This document shows positions 6,276 to 7,943 of a DNA stretch of 7,943 bases, one piece after another (position 1 is the first letter of the stretch; each line of letters opens with the position of its first letter). This stretch comes from Alistipes sp. (GTDB taxonomy: Bacteria > Bacteroidota > Bacteroidia > Bacteroidales > Rikenellaceae): NCBI GenBank assembly GCA_017628595.1, contig JAGBYV010000280.1, positions 1-7,943 of the forward strand, in the 5' to 3' direction. The notes under the pieces are model-generated. The model worked only from the letters and a program-made list of their open reading frames with translations, did no database searches and was not told the origin of the DNA. Position numbers and translations under genes: made by a program.

Positions 6276-6833
6276 TTACATATCCTTGAACAGATCGACC
6301 TCGCCACGCTCCACTTTACGGTACATATCAGCGAGTTCGGCCACAACGGGCGATACCAGCTCCATCGTGTCGCGAATAGCCTCTTCCCTCTTCTTGTCGC
6401 CCTTGATGCGGTAGAGCATCGTAGCGTAGAGCGCACGGAAGGCGAGCTCGGTGTCCGAGATCTCCTCCTTCTTAACCATGGCTCGCAGACTGGGCAGCTG
6501 CGGAGCCAGACGTGCAAAGGTCTTGCGGTAGTGCTCACCTATGGGGTGGTGCATCAGCTGCAGATGGAGGTTGTGCATGTCGGCAATCAGGTGCAGCGTA
6601 TGCTCCAGGTGGCCGCTCTCATCCTTACCCTCCTTGCGCAGCAGGTTCACGATGTCCATATACCATAGCAGGAAGATATGTTTCTGCTCCTCCTCCACCT
6701 CGCGTGGCGCCACCAACTGCGAGTAGATGGCCTCGGGGCTGAACTGCAGTGCTCGCAGCAGATCCTCAATCTGCCACAGGTAGAGAATATATTCGGCTAT
6801 GTTCTCCTTACGTTTTGCTTGTGCTATATCCAT
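6276..6833 (-). CDS. DUF4924 family protein
   Basis: This 185-aa protein is of unknown function. It resembles the DUF4924 family of Bacteroidetes. The N-terminus has the family-like block KRKENIAEYILYLWQIEDLL (7-26), followed by GHLEHTLHLIADMHNLHLQL (74-93) and ALYATMLYR (134-142). The sequence is almost entirely helical, charged and lacks a signal peptide or membrane segment, so it should be a soluble cytoplasmic helical bundle. Several histidines (75, 78, 81, 87, 90, 95, 96) cluster in the middle, but I see no established metal site. It starts 23 nt after the nuclease stop, the third gene of a likely dtd-nuclease-DUF4924 unit. No strong terminator follows it, only rpmH's own promoter, so some readthrough into rpmH is possible. 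Confidence 0.88.
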   Translation of the reverse strand: MDIAQAKRKENIAEYILYLWQIEDLLRALQFSPEAIYSQLVAPREVEEEQKHIFLLWYMDIVNLLRKEGKDESGHLEHTLHLIADMHNLHLQLMHHPIGEHYRKTFARLAPQLPSLRAMVKKEEISDTELAFRALYATMLYRIKGDKKREEAIRDTMELVSPVVAELADMYRKVERGEVDLFKDM

Positions 6834-6856
6834 AATATCACTTTTATTGTCTTACA

Positions 6857-7828
6857 TTACAATCCCCAGTCCGAGGCTTTGGCCTCACGCTCGGGGGCGT
6901 GGGGTACATTGGCAAAGAAGTCGATGCCGGTCATCTGTTCCAGCTCCTTGATCGATATCATATCCTCGGCCGAGGGCTTGCGACCCGATGCCGAGCGGTG
7001 ACCTACGATAAAGGCGGCGCACTTCAGCTCCGAAGCCTTGCACTGCGCTACGCTCTTGCCCGTGCGGCCCGATCGAGTGCGCAATAGAGCCTTGTAGTAT
7101 GCTGTCGGCACACCTATCTGCTTGCCGTCGTTCTTGTTCTTTGTGGTGCGGGGCTCAATTGTTGTGCCGTCGCTGTCGGTGAATCGCTCATAGATGGCGC
7201 CCGTTACAACATATAATGTGTCGGCACACACCTGCTTGTCAACAAAATACTCCAGATTGTTCCATGCTCCACCTCTCTCGTTGAAGCCATCACGCAGCTG
7301 CGGAGCAATGTTCGTGACGTAGAATGTCTGGTTGTTCATATGTGTTGAGGCAGTGCGCTCGGCCGAGCCCAGCATGTGGCCACGAGTGTAGTCGCCATAC
7401 GAGCGGTTAAGTCGTGTCTGTATGTTCACTGGCAGTGTGGGATCGAAATCGTAGTTGTCCACACGCTTCACATCTCCCGTATATGCACGATGTCTGGGAG
7501 CTGCAACCCACAGCGGAGAACGATGTTCGCTACTGTAGCATACCGTATAGTTACGCATCGCACCGCTATGGTGCGATGTGATGTAAATATCATCGCTCTG
7601 GCGCTTCATTGAGGGGAGCTCGGCCCACTCTGCTTCCGTAGCTTTGCGGGGTGCAGCCTCCGCAGAGGGCTCTTCGCTTGCAAACTCCACTTGCTCAGCG
7701 TAGTCGGCGGCTATGGCTGCCTCGGGTGCAAAATTATCGTAGATGTAGTGCGCTGCAAGCAGCAAGCCCACAACAATTATGTATATCGTGGTGCGGCGGC
7801 CGCCCATACGTTTGGTTCTTCTTCTCAT
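6857..7828 (-). CDS. Membrane-anchored DNA/RNA non-specific endonuclease
   Basis: The 323-aa product is a sugar-non-specific nuclease of the NucA/EndoG (beta-beta-alpha metal) family. A positively charged start (MRRRTKRMGGRR) precedes one membrane segment at about 14-30, so the enzyme domain should face the periplasm. A low-complexity Ala/Glu linker (35-70) follows. The active site is YTRGHM (147-152) with general base H151; the usual DRGH has Thr in place of Asp. The metal-binding part is TNIAPQ (172-177) and FNERGGAWNNLE (182-193), where N183 matches N119 of Serratia nuclease and E193 matches E127. VVTG (207-210) is also typical. The start is 2 nt after the dtd stop, so translation is probably coupled. 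DUF4924 follows after 23 nt. Likely roles are nucleic-acid scavenging or degradation of incoming DNA; both are inferred. Confidence 0.92.
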   Translation of the reverse strand: MRRRTKRMGGRRTTIYIIVVGLLLAAHYIYDNFAPEAAIAADYAEQVEFASEEPSAEAAPRKATEAEWAELPSMKRQSDDIYITSHHSGAMRNYTVCYSSEHRSPLWVAAPRHRAYTGDVKRVDNYDFDPTLPVNIQTRLNRSYGDYTRGHMLGSAERTASTHMNNQTFYVTNIAPQLRDGFNERGGAWNNLEYFVDKQVCADTLYVVTGAIYERFTDSDGTTIEPRTTKNKNDGKQIGVPTAYYKALLRTRSGRTGKSVAQCKASELKCAAFIVGHRSASGRKPSAEDMISIKELEQMTGIDFFANVPHAPEREAKASDWGL

Positions 7829-7830
7829 CT

Positions 7831-7943
7831 TTACTCTCTGTTGCGCGAATCAATCCATATCGTTACAGGCCCATCGTTCACAAGTGCCACCTTCATGTCG
7901 GCTCCAAATTCGCCTGTGGCAACCTCCTTGCCCGAAGCCTTAG
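7831..7943 (-). CDS. dtd: D-aminoacyl-tRNA deacylase, C-terminal part
   Basis: Only the last 36 residues are in the window; the gene continues past the right edge. Dtd removes D-amino acids (and glycine from tRNA-Ala) from mischarged tRNAs in the cytoplasm. The visible end has the family signature: [20 protein letters not shown] followed by IWIDS. The GPVT segment is the Gly-cisPro motif that enforces rejection of L-amino acids. The TAA stop is separated from the nuclease ATG by only two bases (AG), pointing to one transcript. The promoter must lie outside the window. Confidence 0.93.
   Translation of the reverse strand, partial: KASGKEVATGEFGADMKVALVNDGPVTIWIDSRNRE

Overview
The window looks like chromosomal DNA from a Bacteroidales bacterium, possibly Alistipes-like. 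Three things point there. Three promoters match the Bacteroidetes sigma-70 -7 consensus TAnnTTTG, two of them with a well-spaced -33 element. Most starts lack a strong Shine-Dalgarno sequence. The window also carries a DUF4924 gene, a family I know only from Bacteroidetes. Genus is inferred from general feel, not from any search. No phage, insertion sequence, CRISPR array or defence locus is visible. Most of the window is core metabolism and RNA machinery.

The left part reads rightward. It holds lipA (lipoyl synthase), lipB (octanoyltransferase) and recJ (single-strand exonuclease). LipB attaches octanoate to carrier domains and LipA inserts the two sulfurs, so the first two genes form the complete endogenous lipoate pathway. 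recJ follows lipB by 14 nt and probably shares its transcript. A 120-bp nested inverted repeat abuts the recJ stop codon. It is followed by rnpB, the class A RNase P RNA, with a well-defined P1 stem and a hairpin terminator.

The right part reads leftward and converges on rnpB. From right to left it contains: the 3' end of dtd (D-aminoacyl-tRNA deacylase); a membrane-anchored DNA/RNA non-specific endonuclease starting 2 nt after dtd; a DUF4924 gene; rpmH (ribosomal protein L34) with its own promoter and a structured leader; an exported alpha/beta hydrolase of feruloyl-esterase type; and a membrane-anchored rubrerythrin-like protein. The rpmH terminator physically overlaps the hydrolase promoter. 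A two-way terminator separates rnpB from the rubrerythrin-like gene.

The items most worth following up are the rubrerythrin-like protein, in which the diiron ligands are replaced by the same residues in both halves (Glu to Lys, and ExxH to DxxQ), the stem-loop with a UACG tetraloop at the predicted 5' end of the rpmH mRNA, and the nested inverted repeat between recJ and rnpB. I do not see a clearly new multi-gene system in this window.
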